DNA of 64,000 nucleotides from Nitrosopumilus piranensis (GCF_000875775.1 NZ_CP010868.1:868001-932000), one strand, 5' to 3'; counted from the first letter of the stretch, positions 27,141-34,701 are shown. Notes: a model not told the origin generated them from the letters alone. Program-made: numbers and translations.

Positions 27141-27221
27141 TACAATTGATTATTGTTTCTATAAATGTCCTAAATTCTAAAAATAATTAACGTATTTTAA
27201 AAGGCGTATCCAAATTGTATC

Positions 27222-27713
27222 GTGACTACTAGGGCACAAGCACTAATTCCTATCACAATTGCTGCAGTAATTATTGGGGTTGTGGGCTTGATGTCTCTTC
27301 CTAGTGAGAGTAAACTAGAGTCAGTTGAATTCCCACGTGGTACGATCAAAGTTGATGATGTCCCGCTTGAGGTCCAAATTGCAGACACTGAACCCAGACG
27401 TGTTCGTGGCTTGATGTTTCAAGATCAATTACCTTACGATCAAGGTATGATCTTCGTCTTTAGTGAACCTGGACTATACTCTTTGTGGATGCTTAACATG
27501 CAATTTCCACTTGATATGATCTGGTTTGATGAACATGGCAAAGTAGTTCACATAGAGCAAGATGTTCCTCCATGCAAAGCTGCTCTGGAAATTGCTACAT
27601 GTCAAAGTGTAGTGCCTGAAAATGAGGCACTTTATGTTCTTGAAGTAACTGCTGGATTTATTGAACAAAATAATATTACAAAAGATTCTGTTTTGACTAT
27701 AATTTCAATTTAG
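27222..27713 (+). CDS. DUF192 protein, membrane-anchored
   Basis: 163 aa from GTG 27222. N-terminal membrane helix (ALIPITIAAVIIGVVGLMSL), then a DUF192 domain on the outside: VEIADT-like VQIADTEPRRVRGLMFQDQLPYDQGMIFVF, SLWMLNMQFPLDMIWFDEHGKVVHI, and EALYVLEVTAGF. Biochemical role of DUF192 is unknown. It begins 82 nt from the divergent His-rich gene; the next gene follows 22 nt downstream. Confidence 0.82.
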   Translation: MTTRAQALIPITIAAVIIGVVGLMSLPSESKLESVEFPRGTIKVDDVPLEVQIADTEPRRVRGLMFQDQLPYDQGMIFVFSEPGLYSLWMLNMQFPLDMIWFDEHGKVVHIEQDVPPCKAALEIATCQSVVPENEALYVLEVTAGFIEQNNITKDSVLTIISI

Positions 27714-27735
27714 GATTGCAAAACCTTATTTCTCA

Positions 27736-28386
27736 ATGCTAAAGTTGTTTGTTGTGAACAAGTTAATTGTAATTCCAATTATTCTTGGCATTGCAGCTAT
27801 TGCATTATCTGCAATGTTAATTCCTGAAGAGCCAACTGAATCTCTGTCAACTCCAATTTATGATTCTGGTTTTACTTATTATGACATTGAGAAAATTCAA
27901 AATTCCTTAAAAGAACATGATGTCTTTGTTTCATCTCCTACTGCAATAACTGATCACACTGTTAGTAGATATTGTACGTTTTTTGAAAAAGGATTTGCAA
28001 AAAATGTGGAATACTGTACAACTACAGCTGTTTTAGATTCTAATGGAAACACAATTGGAAATATTAACATTGGTGGAAGTACTGCATCTCCAATTCTTGC
28101 AATAGTTAACCTTGAAACTGATACTTTGGAATCAGACAAGGAAAAAACATTTGCAATCTTTGAGACCGTGATTCAAACACTAGTATGTGAGTGCTGGGGA
28201 GAAGAGGAATCAAACTTTCAATCCATTTCTGACTGGATAGGTGCTGTGCACACCTTTTACAATGATTCTGATAAGCGTAATATCAAATCAAAAATTGATA
28301 ATTTGGCCAATACTGAAATTGTTTTGGAAATTACCTCAATGGATAGTTCTGTGTTGCAGACATTAATTATTCTAAAGCACGTCTAA
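27736..28386 (+). CDS. membrane-anchored extracellular protein, unknown
   Basis: 216 aa. N-terminal membrane anchor (IVIPIILGIAAIALSAMLI), then an outer domain with four Cys in pairs (YCTFFEKGFAKNVEYC; VCECWGEEE), suggesting disulfides. Strand-rich and without a recognised motif. It sits between the DUF192 and TSUP genes on one strand with short gaps (22 and 23 nt), so the three likely form an operon. Confidence 0.6.
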   Translation: MLKLFVVNKLIVIPIILGIAAIALSAMLIPEEPTESLSTPIYDSGFTYYDIEKIQNSLKEHDVFVSSPTAITDHTVSRYCTFFEKGFAKNVEYCTTTAVLDSNGNTIGNINIGGSTASPILAIVNLETDTLESDKEKTFAIFETVIQTLVCECWGEEESNFQSISDWIGAVHTFYNDSDKRNIKSKIDNLANTEIVLEITSMDSSVLQTLIILKHV

Positions 28387-28409
28387 TTATATACGACAAA
28401 ATTCTTTGA

Positions 28410-29195
28410 TTGGCAAATACAATGATTGATCATCTTTGGTTTATTCTTTTAGGATTTGTGGCAGGTGTGCTCGGTTCTATGATTGGATTAGGTGGGGGAA
28501 TTATTGTGGTTCCTGTTTTGACTTTTTTGGGATTTCCTCCAACTACTGCGGCAAGTAACAGTCTATTTGCAGCTCTTAGCAATGCTGTTGCATCTACTAT
28601 TTCGTATTCTAGACAGAAACGAATTGAATACTCTTTGGGATTAAAACTTGGCTTGCTGTCTATTCCTGGAACTGTTTTGGGTGCAGTTGTATCAAGTGAT
28701 GTTGCTCCTGATATTTTTAAAATATTGTTTGGTTTTGTACTGATTGCATCTGCAGCTTACATCTTCTTGAGAAAACGAATCGAAACAAAAGAAAAAAAGA
28801 CTTCGATACAAATGATGGTCTTTGTTGCAGGTGCTAGTTTCTTTGCAGGAATAATATCATCTTTTTTTGGAATAGGAGGCGGTATTGTGTTTGTTCCATT
28901 AATGGTAGTTGGGATGGGAATGGCAATGAAAAAAGCTGCACCAACATCTCAAATGATATTGTTGTTTGCCTCATCTTCTGGTGTGATAGTTCATAGTCTT
29001 TTGGGACACCCTGACTTTATTCAAGCTGGATTTCTTGCAATTGGTTCCTTTATTGGAGGACTGGTTGGTGCCAGACTATCTATTGATATCAAAGAGAGAT
29101 ATCTGCAAATTCTAGTCTCTGTTGTAATTTTGATTGCTGCAGGAAAACTATTCTTTGACTCTGCTACTGGAAACTCTGTTTTACTGGGATTTTAG
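28410..29195 (+). CDS. TSUP/TauE-SafE family anion permease
   Basis: 261 aa from TTG 28410. Two-repeat topology of the sulfite/organosulfur exporter family: GVLGSMIGLGGGIIVVPVLTFLG near residue 20 and again GIISSFFGIGGGIVFVPLMVVG near 150, each followed by an AAxxS/TSQ motif. About eight membrane helices. Substrate undetermined (sulfite, sulfoacetate or similar are known for the family). Confidence 0.88.
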   Translation: MANTMIDHLWFILLGFVAGVLGSMIGLGGGIIVVPVLTFLGFPPTTAASNSLFAALSNAVASTISYSRQKRIEYSLGLKLGLLSIPGTVLGAVVSSDVAPDIFKILFGFVLIASAAYIFLRKRIETKEKKTSIQMMVFVAGASFFAGIISSFFGIGGGIVFVPLMVVGMGMAMKKAAPTSQMILLFASSSGVIVHSLLGHPDFIQAGFLAIGSFIGGLVGARLSIDIKERYLQILVSVVILIAAGKLFFDSATGNSVLLGF

Positions 29196-29239
29196 GCTCG
29201 GAATTTTTTAGTGCTTTTATACAAATTTTGTAATGTATA

Positions 29240-29295
29240 TTGTTCGTCAGGTCTTATGGCCTGAGGGCGGGGGAGACTAGTCGGCTCTCCTGTAT
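29240..29295 (+). ncRNA. candidate GC-rich structured small RNA
   Basis: A GC-rich island in AT-rich intergenic DNA. Stem 1: CAGGTC (29248-29253), loop TTAT, GGCCTG (29258-29263), six pairs with one G-U. Stem 2: GGAGA (29272-29276) with TCTCC (29286-29290), joined by a G-rich linker. TTTTATAC at about 29213-29220 could be its TATA box. The following USP gene has its own TATA-like TTTATTAATATAC, so this is not simply its leader. It could also be a 3' hairpin of the permease message. Confidence 0.4.
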
Positions 29296-29398
29296 CTTTA
29301 TTCAAATTATTTTAAAAACCATTCAAATCTTTTTGAATTCACAATTGAAAATCATATTTTCTATTTATTAATATACAGTCATGAAGAATAGAACATAA

Positions 29399-29827
29399 AT
29401 GACAAAAAGAATTATGGTTTGCTTAGATGGTTCTAAAAATTCACTTAGGGGATTAGACAAAGCAATTTCGTTTGCAAAACAATCTGATACTATTATTGTT
29501 GGTGTCCATAGCGATACTAGCTTTAGTGCTTTTTCTGCTGTTCGTGCACCTATACTTCCAATGAAAAAATGGAAGCAGAAAGCAAAAGCGTTAATGAATA
29601 TTGCCAAGAAAAAAGTAGAAAAAAACAAAATTGAATTTGAAGGAATTGTAATTGCTGGCCATACTTCTGGTATTGATTTAACTACATTTGCTAATAATCC
29701 TGCAAACAAGATTGATCAAATTGTAATAGGCTCGCGTGGAATGGGATTTCCTAAAGAACTATTCTTTGGCAGTACCTCTAATTTTGTATTACACAAAGCA
29801 AAGGCTCCGGTAACTATAGTAAAATAA
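29399..29827 (+). CDS. universal stress protein (UspA family)
   Basis: 142 aa with the Usp fold: first strand RIMVCLDGSKNSLRGLDKAI, central helix, IVIAGHTSGIDLTTFA, and the ATP-binding-type motif IVIGSRGMGFPKELFFGSTSNFVLHKAKAPVTIV (G-2x-G-9x-G-S/T). A TATA-like box at about 29362-29374 fits a leaderless start. The second USP (43333-43773) is only distantly similar. Confidence 0.9.
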   Translation: MTKRIMVCLDGSKNSLRGLDKAISFAKQSDTIIVGVHSDTSFSAFSAVRAPILPMKKWKQKAKALMNIAKKKVEKNKIEFEGIVIAGHTSGIDLTTFANNPANKIDQIVIGSRGMGFPKELFFGSTSNFVLHKAKAPVTIVK

Positions 29828-29937
29828 TCTCTAAAAACTTGATTTGAAAAAAATTTGGTATAATTTTTGAAAGCCGCAGACGTGTGAACGAGAAAAAATT
29901 ATCTCTTCAATGATTGCGCAAGAGAATAACCCTCATC

Positions 29938-30033
29938 TTGGATTGTGATCTGTGCAAAAAACTACAAGAAAAACAAGCCAAATTTACTAAAGAACCTGGA
30001 TTTAAAAAAGAAAGATTGTTGCTAACCAAGTAA
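29938..30033 (+). CDS. possible 31-aa CxxC peptide
   Basis: TTG 29938 to TAA 30033 reads LDCDLCKKLQEKQAKF then TKEPGFKKERLLLTK. It has one C-x2-C and resembles half of a zinc ribbon; it may be a remnant. The rest of 29828-30021 shows no other ORF. It overlaps the 3' end of the opposite 49-aa gene by 12 nt. Confidence 0.25.
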   Translation: MDCDLCKKLQEKQAKFTKEPGFKKERLLLTK

Positions 30034-30171
30034 ATTGCTAGCAACAAGATATGCTCCTGCACCCATGCCAATCATTGCACCAATACCCATGCAGATAAGA
30101 TCGAATTTCACGACCTTTCTAAATGGAGCATGAACAGTTTTATCCCAGTTTGAGATTTGTTGTGTTTTCAT
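30022..30171 (-). CDS. 49-aa membrane microprotein, cassette copy A
   Basis: ATG 30171 to TAG 30022. A basic amphipathic start (MKTQQISNWDKTVHAPFRK) is followed by one Gly-rich membrane helix (FDLICMGIGAMIGMGAGAYLVAS). It is 43/49 identical to the protein at 47578-47727. The GxG/GxxxG-rich helix favours tight helix packing, so it may oligomerise or join a complex (inference). The palindromic site at 30225-30244 has an AGCTTAC half 61 nt before this start, and the structured RNA element lies beyond it, in the other direction. Confidence 0.75.
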   Translation of the reverse strand: MKTQQISNWDKTVHAPFRKVVKFDLICMGIGAMIGMGAGAYLVASNLLG

Positions 30172-30224
30172 GATTATACTATGATGTTGTTTTACATAGT
30201 ATGTAGTAACAATGTTGGATTACC

Positions 30225-30244
30225 GGTAAGCTGATCAGCTTACC
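30225..30244. promoter_or_regulatory. perfect 20-bp palindrome between divergent transcripts, copy A
   Basis: GGTAAGCTGATCAGCTTACC is fully self-complementary. Core TAAGCT-N4-AGCTTA. It lies between the 49-aa gene (minus) and the structured RNA (plus), directly upstream of the TATA-like AATATATGG at 30247-30255. The position suggests an operator or activator site acting on one or both directions. Related sites occur upstream of other genes in 30-48 kb. Confidence 0.75.
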
Positions 30245-30280
30245 AAAATATATGGTTACAATCAATTTACAATTTGTTAT

Positions 30281-30341
30281 GCGAGAACACCGTTTCCCTA
30301 GACCAGACCAACTCTGTGAACTTTTTTCACAGCGTTCTCGC
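30281..30341 (+). ncRNA. structured leader RNA element, copy A
   Basis: 61-nt element. Closing stem GCGAGAAC (30281-30288) with GTTCTCGC (30334-30341), eight perfect pairs. A 25-nt unpaired 5' strand contains CCCTAGACCAG. Inner hairpin CTGTGAA (30314-30320), loop CTTTT, TTCACAG (30326-30332). The TATA-like box at 30247-30255 places the 5' end near 30275-30281. The copy at 47430-47489 keeps the same architecture with a compensatory pair change. It sits 57 nt before the TTG of a membrane protein gene, so it may be a cis-acting leader (riboswitch-like) or a separate sRNA. Confidence 0.7.
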
Positions 30342-30397
30342 TATTTTAATAAAGAAATTCTAAATATTTTTTTGATTAATTATGAGGTGAAAGTTTT

Positions 30398-30805
30398 TTG
30401 AATTATGTTAATCTGTTTCAAAAGTTTGATTCAAAATTCGTAGACTATGCAATAATTGGGGTTGTCTTGTTATTTTTTATCGGCATTCTTGCATTTGAAT
30501 ACAAGACAATTGGGTTATCTGAACCACTGCTATTGATTCCCATTGAATGGAAATCTTTCTTTGATGGATTGATATGGCCATTGGTTGTATTGTTGATACT
30601 TGATTTGGTATTAAAATACAAAAAAGTAAATGATCCAAAAAAATTTGTAAAAAAGTATTGGATTGACATTGTAATGTTGATATTAATTCCGATATTTTCT
30701 GCATTCAAATTTCTTAAAATTGGTTTGAGTTTAATCAAAAAACTAAAGACTGCAAAAATGAGCGCAAAGGCTCTGCATAAGACAAAAAAAGTAGTTAAGA
30801 AATAA
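30398..30805 (+). CDS. small polytopic membrane protein downstream of the RNA element
   Basis: 135 aa from TTG 30398, supported by a strong Shine-Dalgarno sequence GAGGTGA at about 30385-30391. Three to four hydrophobic segments (DYAIIGVVLLFFIGILAF; FDGLIWPLVVLLILDLVL; WIDIVMLILIPIFSAFKFL) and a Lys-rich cytoplasmic tail (KKLKTAKMSAKALHKTKKVVKK). The layout recalls an ion-channel N-terminal part but no pore motif is seen. It follows the structured RNA on the same strand. Confidence 0.7.
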   Translation: MNYVNLFQKFDSKFVDYAIIGVVLLFFIGILAFEYKTIGLSEPLLLIPIEWKSFFDGLIWPLVVLLILDLVLKYKKVNDPKKFVKKYWIDIVMLILIPIFSAFKFLKIGLSLIKKLKTAKMSAKALHKTKKVVKK

Positions 30806-30914
30806 GTGTCTGTGCCTGACAAATCAATTTTGTATGCAAATTCCATATGAACTCCTTTTGCTGGTATGAATCAATAGAATTTTTTTTATGTAAGAAAACA
30901 AAATTTTTGTCATA

Positions 30915-31025
30915 GTTGACTACAAGTATCTTGGATGTCCAAAGTGCAAAGAAGTGGGTCTGTACTGCACTGTTCGCCGAAAAAAAGTAGAAAAGATACT
31001 TGAAGAAGATCAAATTCCTTCCTAA
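30915..31025 (+). CDS. 36-aa zinc-knuckle peptide, start unclear
   Basis: The frame VDYKYLGCPKCKEVGLYCTV then RRKKVEKILEEDQIPS ends at TAA 31023-31025. It has a C-x2-C plus another Cys. No ATG, GTG or TTG opens this frame: ATA 30912 or GTT 30915 are the only nearby options, so it may use a non-canonical start or be a 5'-truncated remnant. It follows the membrane protein gene by about 110 nt. Confidence 0.35.
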   Translation, partial: VDYKYLGCPKCKEVGLYCTVRRKKVEKILEEDQIPS

Positions 31026-31044
31026 GGTTGTTCGCTCTAAGAAA

Positions 31045-31611
31045 TTAGTAGGGGGTTCCCTTTTCCCTTTGATTCTTAAATGCTGTAAGGTACCATTCAA
31101 ACTCATCTAGAAAACGCTCAATTCTTTTCTCGTATTCTTGATGCAAAAGATTCCCTGATTCATCTATTGCCTCATGTACTTTTGAAATTTGAAGAGAAGA
31201 AGGAATTGAAGGGGAACCTAATTCTGCAAAAATCTGTCGCAAGTGCTGTGCTGCATTAATTCCTCCAAAGGCACCCACAGAATAGGAAACTATGGCAGAA
31301 GGTTTGAAAAAGTATTCTTCCAGACAATAGTCAAGAGTATTTTTTAATGCGGCAGATGTGGTGTGATTGTATTCTGGAGTGATTGGCACGTATCCGTCAG
31401 CAGAAATTATCATGTTTTGCAGTTTTTGAAATTTTGGCTCTGGATTTTTCATTTCTTTGTACATTCTATCTAGAATCGGTAAATCCAACTGCATTGGATC
31501 CACTAATGATACCGTGTGACCTCTATCCTTAATCTTTTCTATGATGTACTGACTAACTCTTTTACCATTTCTGTCACTTCTCACAGAACCTAAAATTATT
31601 GCTATATTCAT
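31045..31611 (-). CDS. NADPH-dependent FMN reductase family protein
   Basis: 188 aa flavodoxin-like reductase. Start MNIAIILGSVRSDRNGKRVSQ holds the phosphate-binding G-S-x-R motif; ADGYVPITPEYNHTTSAALKNTLDY is the hallmark P-E-Y-N-x-x family motif (about residues 72-95); then FFKPSAIVSYSVGAFGGINA. Such enzymes reduce flavins, quinones or azo compounds in the cytoplasm. Minus strand, downstream of the TFB and coiled-coil genes. Confidence 0.88.
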   Translation of the reverse strand: MNIAIILGSVRSDRNGKRVSQYIIEKIKDRGHTVSLVDPMQLDLPILDRMYKEMKNPEPKFQKLQNMIISADGYVPITPEYNHTTSAALKNTLDYCLEEYFFKPSAIVSYSVGAFGGINAAQHLRQIFAELGSPSIPSSLQISKVHEAIDESGNLLHQEYEKRIERFLDEFEWYLTAFKNQREKGTPY

Positions 31612-31668
31612 GTCAAAAAATATTCAACTAATTTCATAAAGTTTTCTCTTTTTTGATTACTAAATAAT

Positions 31669-31857
31669 CTAAACTAATTCCAAGGATAGTTTATGAATCT
31701 CTTTTTGTTTTTCAAGCATTTCTTTGATCTTTTCAGATAATGCTAAACTATGTGGACTAGTTGATTCAATGTCTCTGTATTCTGCAGCAAGCTTTTCGTA
31801 TTCTTTTTGAAGATCTTCATAATACTTTATTTTTTCATTATTTTGTGTTTGAGTCAT
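31669..31857 (-). CDS. short coiled-coil protein (copy 1 of 2)
   Basis: 62 aa from ATG 31857 (a longer frame to 31884 would overlap the TFB stop; the shorter start aligns with its paralogue MTQ...). Nearly all heptad-like helix: KYYEDLQKEYEKLAAEYRD, SEKIKEMLEKQKEIHKLSLEL. The paralogue at 41771-41962 shares YEnLQKEYkqL and the EKIKEL-KQK-I-eLS pattern. Follows TFB closely on the same strand. Function unknown; possibly a partner of a local regulator. Confidence 0.7.
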   Translation of the reverse strand: MTQTQNNEKIKYYEDLQKEYEKLAAEYRDIESTSPHSLALSEKIKEMLEKQKEIHKLSLELV

Positions 31858-31873
31858 ACAATTCACTTTTGTT

Positions 31874-32815
31874 TTATGCCTCAATGTCTATGCTTTTTAG
31901 GTATTTTGCAGCAAATGGTCTAAGTAGTCTTGTCATTTTACGAATTGTAACAGTGCTGATGTTTGTTTTTTTAGAAATTTTCTGCATGGAAATATGTTCA
32001 TCATAATTAATGGCAGAAAGATAAAGTGATGCAGCTGTGATTCCAATTGGATTTTTCCCTACATGCAAATTCTCTTTTTTTAGATCATAGATTATTTTTG
32101 CTGCCAGTCTTGCAGTTTTTTCACTAACTGCTAATGTATTTGAAATTTTGGAGACATAGTCTGTATTAAAGGAACTTACTTTAAGTTCTAGATTTTTTAC
32201 AAGTCTTTTGTATGTTCGTGAAAGCTTCTTTTTGCTGATATCTGCTACTTTTGATGTATCGTCCATACTTCTTGGAATTCCTAATTGTTTACATGCAGCG
32301 TAAACGGATGCTGCCATCATGGATGGAATGGAACTTCCTCGTATGATGTCCTTGCTTACTGCCTTTCTGTAAATATAGGCTGCATGCTCTTTTCCATTCT
32401 CTGGGATGCTGAGCTTACTGGCATATGCATCTAGTACTGTAAATGCTCTCATCAAATTTCTTTCCTTACTGCTATTTTTACTCCGTGAATCCCATAACCT
32501 CATTCTTGAGAAATGGGCCTTGTTATCGGACAAAATTCTTTTTCCTACTGCATCAATATTTTTTTTAGAAATTACTGAAGATTTTGACATGTTTGACATT
32601 GCAATTTTTGAGGGAGGTCCGTTACGTACATTTTTGAGATAATCTTCATTTGTAAAAGTACCTGGTCCATTAGTTTGATCAACTATTTTTTCTTTTAACA
32701 CCATCCCGCAATCACTACAACATACTTCTCCTGTATTGATGTCTGTAATGGGTGATGTGTGTTTATTCTTAAAACAATACTCTAGTATTTGCTTCATGGG
32801 TGTTATTGATGACAA
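31874..32815 (-). CDS. tfb: transcription initiation factor TFB
   Basis: 313-aa archaeal TFIIB homologue. N-terminal zinc ribbon of unusual form (CFKNKH...GEVCCSDCGMVLKEKIVD, first pair C-x4-H or C with an additional ligand), B-finger/linker region (about 50-110), then two cyclin-like repeats (about 115-205: AAYIYRKAV...MAASVYAACKQLGIPRSMDD; 215-310: AKIIYDLKKENLHVGKNPIGITAASLYLSA) with a C-terminal HTH. It recruits RNA polymerase to TBP-bound promoters. Thaumarchaea carry several TFB copies. Two AGCTTAT motifs 19 bp apart lie just upstream (32841, 32860). Confidence 0.93.
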   Translation of the reverse strand: MSSITPMKQILEYCFKNKHTSPITDINTGEVCCSDCGMVLKEKIVDQTNGPGTFTNEDYLKNVRNGPPSKIAMSNMSKSSVISKKNIDAVGKRILSDNKAHFSRMRLWDSRSKNSSKERNLMRAFTVLDAYASKLSIPENGKEHAAYIYRKAVSKDIIRGSSIPSMMAASVYAACKQLGIPRSMDDTSKVADISKKKLSRTYKRLVKNLELKVSSFNTDYVSKISNTLAVSEKTARLAAKIIYDLKKENLHVGKNPIGITAASLYLSAINYDEHISMQKISKKTNISTVTIRKMTRLLRPFAAKYLKSIDIEA

Positions 32816-32840
32816 AATGTTATTATGATTTGTAAAATTG

Positions 32841-32866
32841 TTAGCTTATTTTCAATTAATTAGCTT
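32841..32866. promoter_or_regulatory. two AGCTTAT half-sites 19 bp apart upstream of tfb
   Basis: AGCTTAT at 32841-32847 and 32860-32866. Read on the minus strand toward tfb they are ATAAGCT, with one TAAGCT 50 nt before the tfb start, where the left half of a TAAGCT-N4-AGCTTA palindrome centred on the -41 class would lie. The 19-bp phasing equals that of the pair upstream of the SNF transporter. May indicate autoregulation of tfb. Confidence 0.45.
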
Positions 32867-33141
32867 ATAAAACTTAGGCATATTATATACAACAAAATTT
32901 TAAGATCATAAAACTAGAAAATATTTTTTTAAAATAATTGTATCTTTTTCTGTAGTGCTATTGTTTTGATTTTTAAAAACGCCTGTTTACATCCTATGGG
33001 TAATGTTTTCTTCCAATCTGCCATTTTTCTAGTCGTTTTCTTTCATAATCTTCTAAATCCTTATTTTTAGACATTGAGCATAAAATACATCATCATCATC
33101 TATAACTAATTATCAACAAATTATTTGAAATTAAACAAATC
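32867..33141. other. AT-rich intergenic stretch
   Basis: Apart from the 26-codon ORF on the minus strand (32994-33074), I see no gene here. A TATATAC at about 32884-32890 could start a plus-strand transcript, but no ORF or stable fold follows. GATGATGATG-type repeats (ATCATCATCATC, near 33088-33100) are short and probably incidental. Confidence 0.4.
32994..33074 (-). CDS. possible 26-aa basic helical peptide
   Basis: ATG 33074 to TAG 32994 encodes MSKNKDLEDYERKRLEKWQI followed by GRKHYP, a strongly charged amphipathic helix with a clean codon structure. It is too short to be certain. It lies in the AT-rich gap between tfb and the Lrp-like gene. Confidence 0.3.
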   Translation of the reverse strand: MSKNKDLEDYERKRLEKWQIGRKHYP

Positions 33142-33148
33142 AGCTTAT
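33142..33148 (+). promoter_or_regulatory. AGCTTAT site, 41 nt before the Lrp-like start
   Basis: AGCTTAT beginning exactly 41 nt before ATG 33183, preceded at the expected palindrome spacing by TAAACA (degenerate TAAGCT). An AT-rich TAATAATAATAG lies between it and the gene as a possible TATA region. Confidence 0.5.
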
Positions 33149-33182
33149 GAAGTAATAATAATAGTTTTTAACAAAAACACCC

Positions 33183-33425
33183 ATGGGAGTTTGTTTTCTA
33201 CTAGTTACTTGCACAGTAAATAAAAATATAGAGACGGCAGAAACTATTAGAAAATTACCTGGTGTCAAAGAAGCAATCCCTGTAATTGGCGCATATGATT
33301 GTATTGTAAAAACCGAGATGGACTCTGACGATGTCAAAAATTTTGTCTTATCTAGCATACGTCCTCTAGATAACGTACGAAGTGTTATTACACTATATGA
33401 TGCGCCACCATTAATTCTATCATGA
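33183..33425 (+). CDS. stand-alone Lrp/AsnC effector-binding domain
   Basis: 80 aa. The alpha-beta ACT-like (RAM) domain of Lrp/AsnC regulators without a DNA-binding part: CFLLVTCTVNKNIETAETIRKLPGVKEAIPVIGAYDCIVKTEMDS then VLSSIRPLDNVRSVITLYD. It binds amino acids or modulates full-length Lrp proteins in the family. The stop overlaps the next start (ATGA). Confidence 0.88.
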   Translation: MGVCFLLVTCTVNKNIETAETIRKLPGVKEAIPVIGAYDCIVKTEMDSDDVKNFVLSSIRPLDNVRSVITLYDAPPLILS

Positions 33426-33589
33426 CGTTTGATGATTCCAAGTTAAGCGTATACATTTTTGAGGATTCTATAGTAATAAAAAATCACAAAGATATTGCAA
33501 AACAATTTCCTAGATGTGGTATCACTAAGATAGAATCATTTGTGCTGGATATGGTTAAACGTGGAAAATTAGATGATTTGTTGTGTTAG
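33422..33589 (+). CDS. 55-aa protein coupled to the Lrp-like gene
   Basis: ATG 33422 overlaps the previous stop codon (ATGA), a sign of translational coupling. Sequence MTFDDSKLSVYIFEDSIVIK, then NHKDIAKQFPRCGITKIESF and a basic C-terminus (VKRGKLDDLLC). No family recognised. It probably acts with the Lrp-like domain. Confidence 0.6.
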   Translation: MTFDDSKLSVYIFEDSIVIKNHKDIAKQFPRCGITKIESFVLDMVKRGKLDDLLC

Positions 33590-33671
33590 ATGAAATATTA
33601 TCAAAAAACTGTTTAAAATAAAGGAAAAGTTTTGGATGATTGTTTATTATCTTCGTTGACCAAAACCCAAA

Positions 33672-33887
33672 CTATTCTTCTCGGGCTTTGTCGTGAGTCC
33701 AATAGTATGCAATCTTTGATGGGATTAGCCAAAATTTCTTTGTTCCACCATCAATTTCTACAAGATCTGATGATTCATCAAACTTGACATTATGTTTGTG
33801 AAGTTCAAATTTTTCACCAGTGTCTGACATTACCATTAGCTCACCTTTCTCGTCAACCATTTTTTGTAGTTGTTTCAATTTTGTCAT
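33672..33887 (-). CDS. conserved small beta-rich protein
   Basis: 71 aa, N-terminal helix KLKQLQKMVDEKG, then strands (GELMVMSDTGEKFELHKHNVKF, DLVEIDGGTKKFWLIPSKIAYYWTHD). It looks like a small beta-barrel or SH3-like fold; no family recognised. Confidence 0.6.
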   Translation of the reverse strand: MTKLKQLQKMVDEKGELMVMSDTGEKFELHKHNVKFDESSDLVEIDGGTKKFWLIPSKIAYYWTHDKAREE

Positions 33888-33951
33888 GCATTAATTTAGC
33901 TCCAGAATTACTTTAGTTCTAATATCAAAATCAGCTGAAATTAACAAGTGC

Positions 33952-33958
33952 AGCTTAG
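33952..33958 (+). promoter_or_regulatory. AGCTTAG site upstream of roadblock-like copy 2
   Basis: AGCTTAG begins 42 nt before ATG 33994, the start preferred from paralogue alignment. GTATATGA lies between them at a TATA-like distance. Fits the -41/-42 class. Confidence 0.45.
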
Positions 33959-33993
33959 ATGCGTATATGAATTTAAATCACAAAAAAATATTA

Positions 33994-34374
33994 ATGTCTA
34001 CACAGATTATCCCTAAATCATTAGATCATGCATGTGATGTTTTACTTGCAAACAATTCAGTAAGATATGTGGGCATTCTCGATAATATGGGCAATCTTAT
34101 ATTTGACAAAAAACAAAGAGAACTTGAATTACCTATATCTGATGAAAAATCACGTTCCCTATACATAAAATCTGTTTTGGGTATTTTATTTGAAAAAGAT
34201 TTTGATAATAATGTTGGTCCATTAAGATACATTGTTAGCCATAGAACAAAAATTGATATGATATCAATTCCTATATTTGGTTATGTTGTGATGATCTCAA
34301 TTGAACCAAATGAAAATTGTGATGTGATTGCAAATAGTGCCATAATGATATTTGAAAAATTGTTAAAAAATTAA
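33994..34374 (+). CDS. roadblock-like thaumarchaeal family protein (copy 2 of 4)
   Basis: 126 aa from ATG 33994; an in-frame ATG at 33967 would add nine residues. The later start aligns MSTQIIPKSLDHAC with the start of the copy at 50204 and gives the conserved promoter spacing. Core: SVRYVGILDNMGNLIFD, NNVGPLRYIVSHRTKIDMISIPIFGYVVMISIEPN, then a terminal helix. The fold resembles roadblock/LC7 sensors. Function unknown. Confidence 0.7.
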   Translation: MSTQIIPKSLDHACDVLLANNSVRYVGILDNMGNLIFDKKQRELELPISDEKSRSLYIKSVLGILFEKDFDNNVGPLRYIVSHRTKIDMISIPIFGYVVMISIEPNENCDVIANSAIMIFEKLLKN

Positions 34375-34443
34375 TTGCTTACATTGTACAAAAACAATTA
34401 ATTTTATTAAGATTTAAAATATTTTTTTAATTATAATCTTCAA

Positions 34444-34450
34444 AGCTTAG
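34444..34450 (+). promoter_or_regulatory. AGCTTAG site upstream of a zinc-ribbon gene
   Basis: AGCTTAG begins 45 nt before ATG 34489 (or 15 nt before ATG 34459). Consistent with the family of sites only if the downstream start is used. Confidence 0.35.
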
Positions 34451-34488
34451 GAGTTTTTATGTATTTTCGTATTCTAGAACAATTACAA

Positions 34489-34668
34489 ATGAATCTGTAT
34501 GACAAAAAAGTAATAAAATGTTCAAACTGCAAAAAAACAGTTGGGGAAATAGATATGGATGTCCAAATAGTAGATGTACTGTGCAAAAAATGTAAAAAAA
34601 AGATAGCCCAAAATGAGACTTCATACAATTATCTTGATAAACGAATGATTGAGACAATTATGCCATAA
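34489..34668 (+). CDS. zinc-ribbon protein
   Basis: 59 aa from ATG 34489 (ATG 34459 would add ten residues, MYFRILEQLQ). Zinc ribbon CSNCKKTVGEIDMDVQIVDV then CKKCKKK, two C-x2-C pairs, and a helical end (YNYLDKRMIETIMP). Function unknown. Confidence 0.65.
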   Translation: MNLYDKKVIKCSNCKKTVGEIDMDVQIVDVLCKKCKKKIAQNETSYNYLDKRMIETIMP

Positions 34669-34694
34669 GCTCAAAAAATGATTTTAAACATACT

Positions 34695-34701
34695 AGCTTA
34701 T
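34695..34701 (+). promoter_or_regulatory. AGCTTAT site, 41 nt before the 34736 gene
   Basis: AGCTTAT starts 41 nt before ATG 34736, preceded by TAAACA at palindrome spacing exactly as at 33142. ACTATATC lies about 13 nt further on, a good TATA position for a leaderless or short-leader message. Confidence 0.55.

Noticed and set aside
30281-30341. Structured RNA copy A as an H/ACA guide or tRNA-like gene
   Set aside because: The internal loop is one-sided (25 versus 1 nt), no ACA box follows, and no cloverleaf can be drawn.
33088-33100. ATC trinucleotide run as a functional repeat
   Set aside because: Only about four units; expected by chance in AT-rich DNA.
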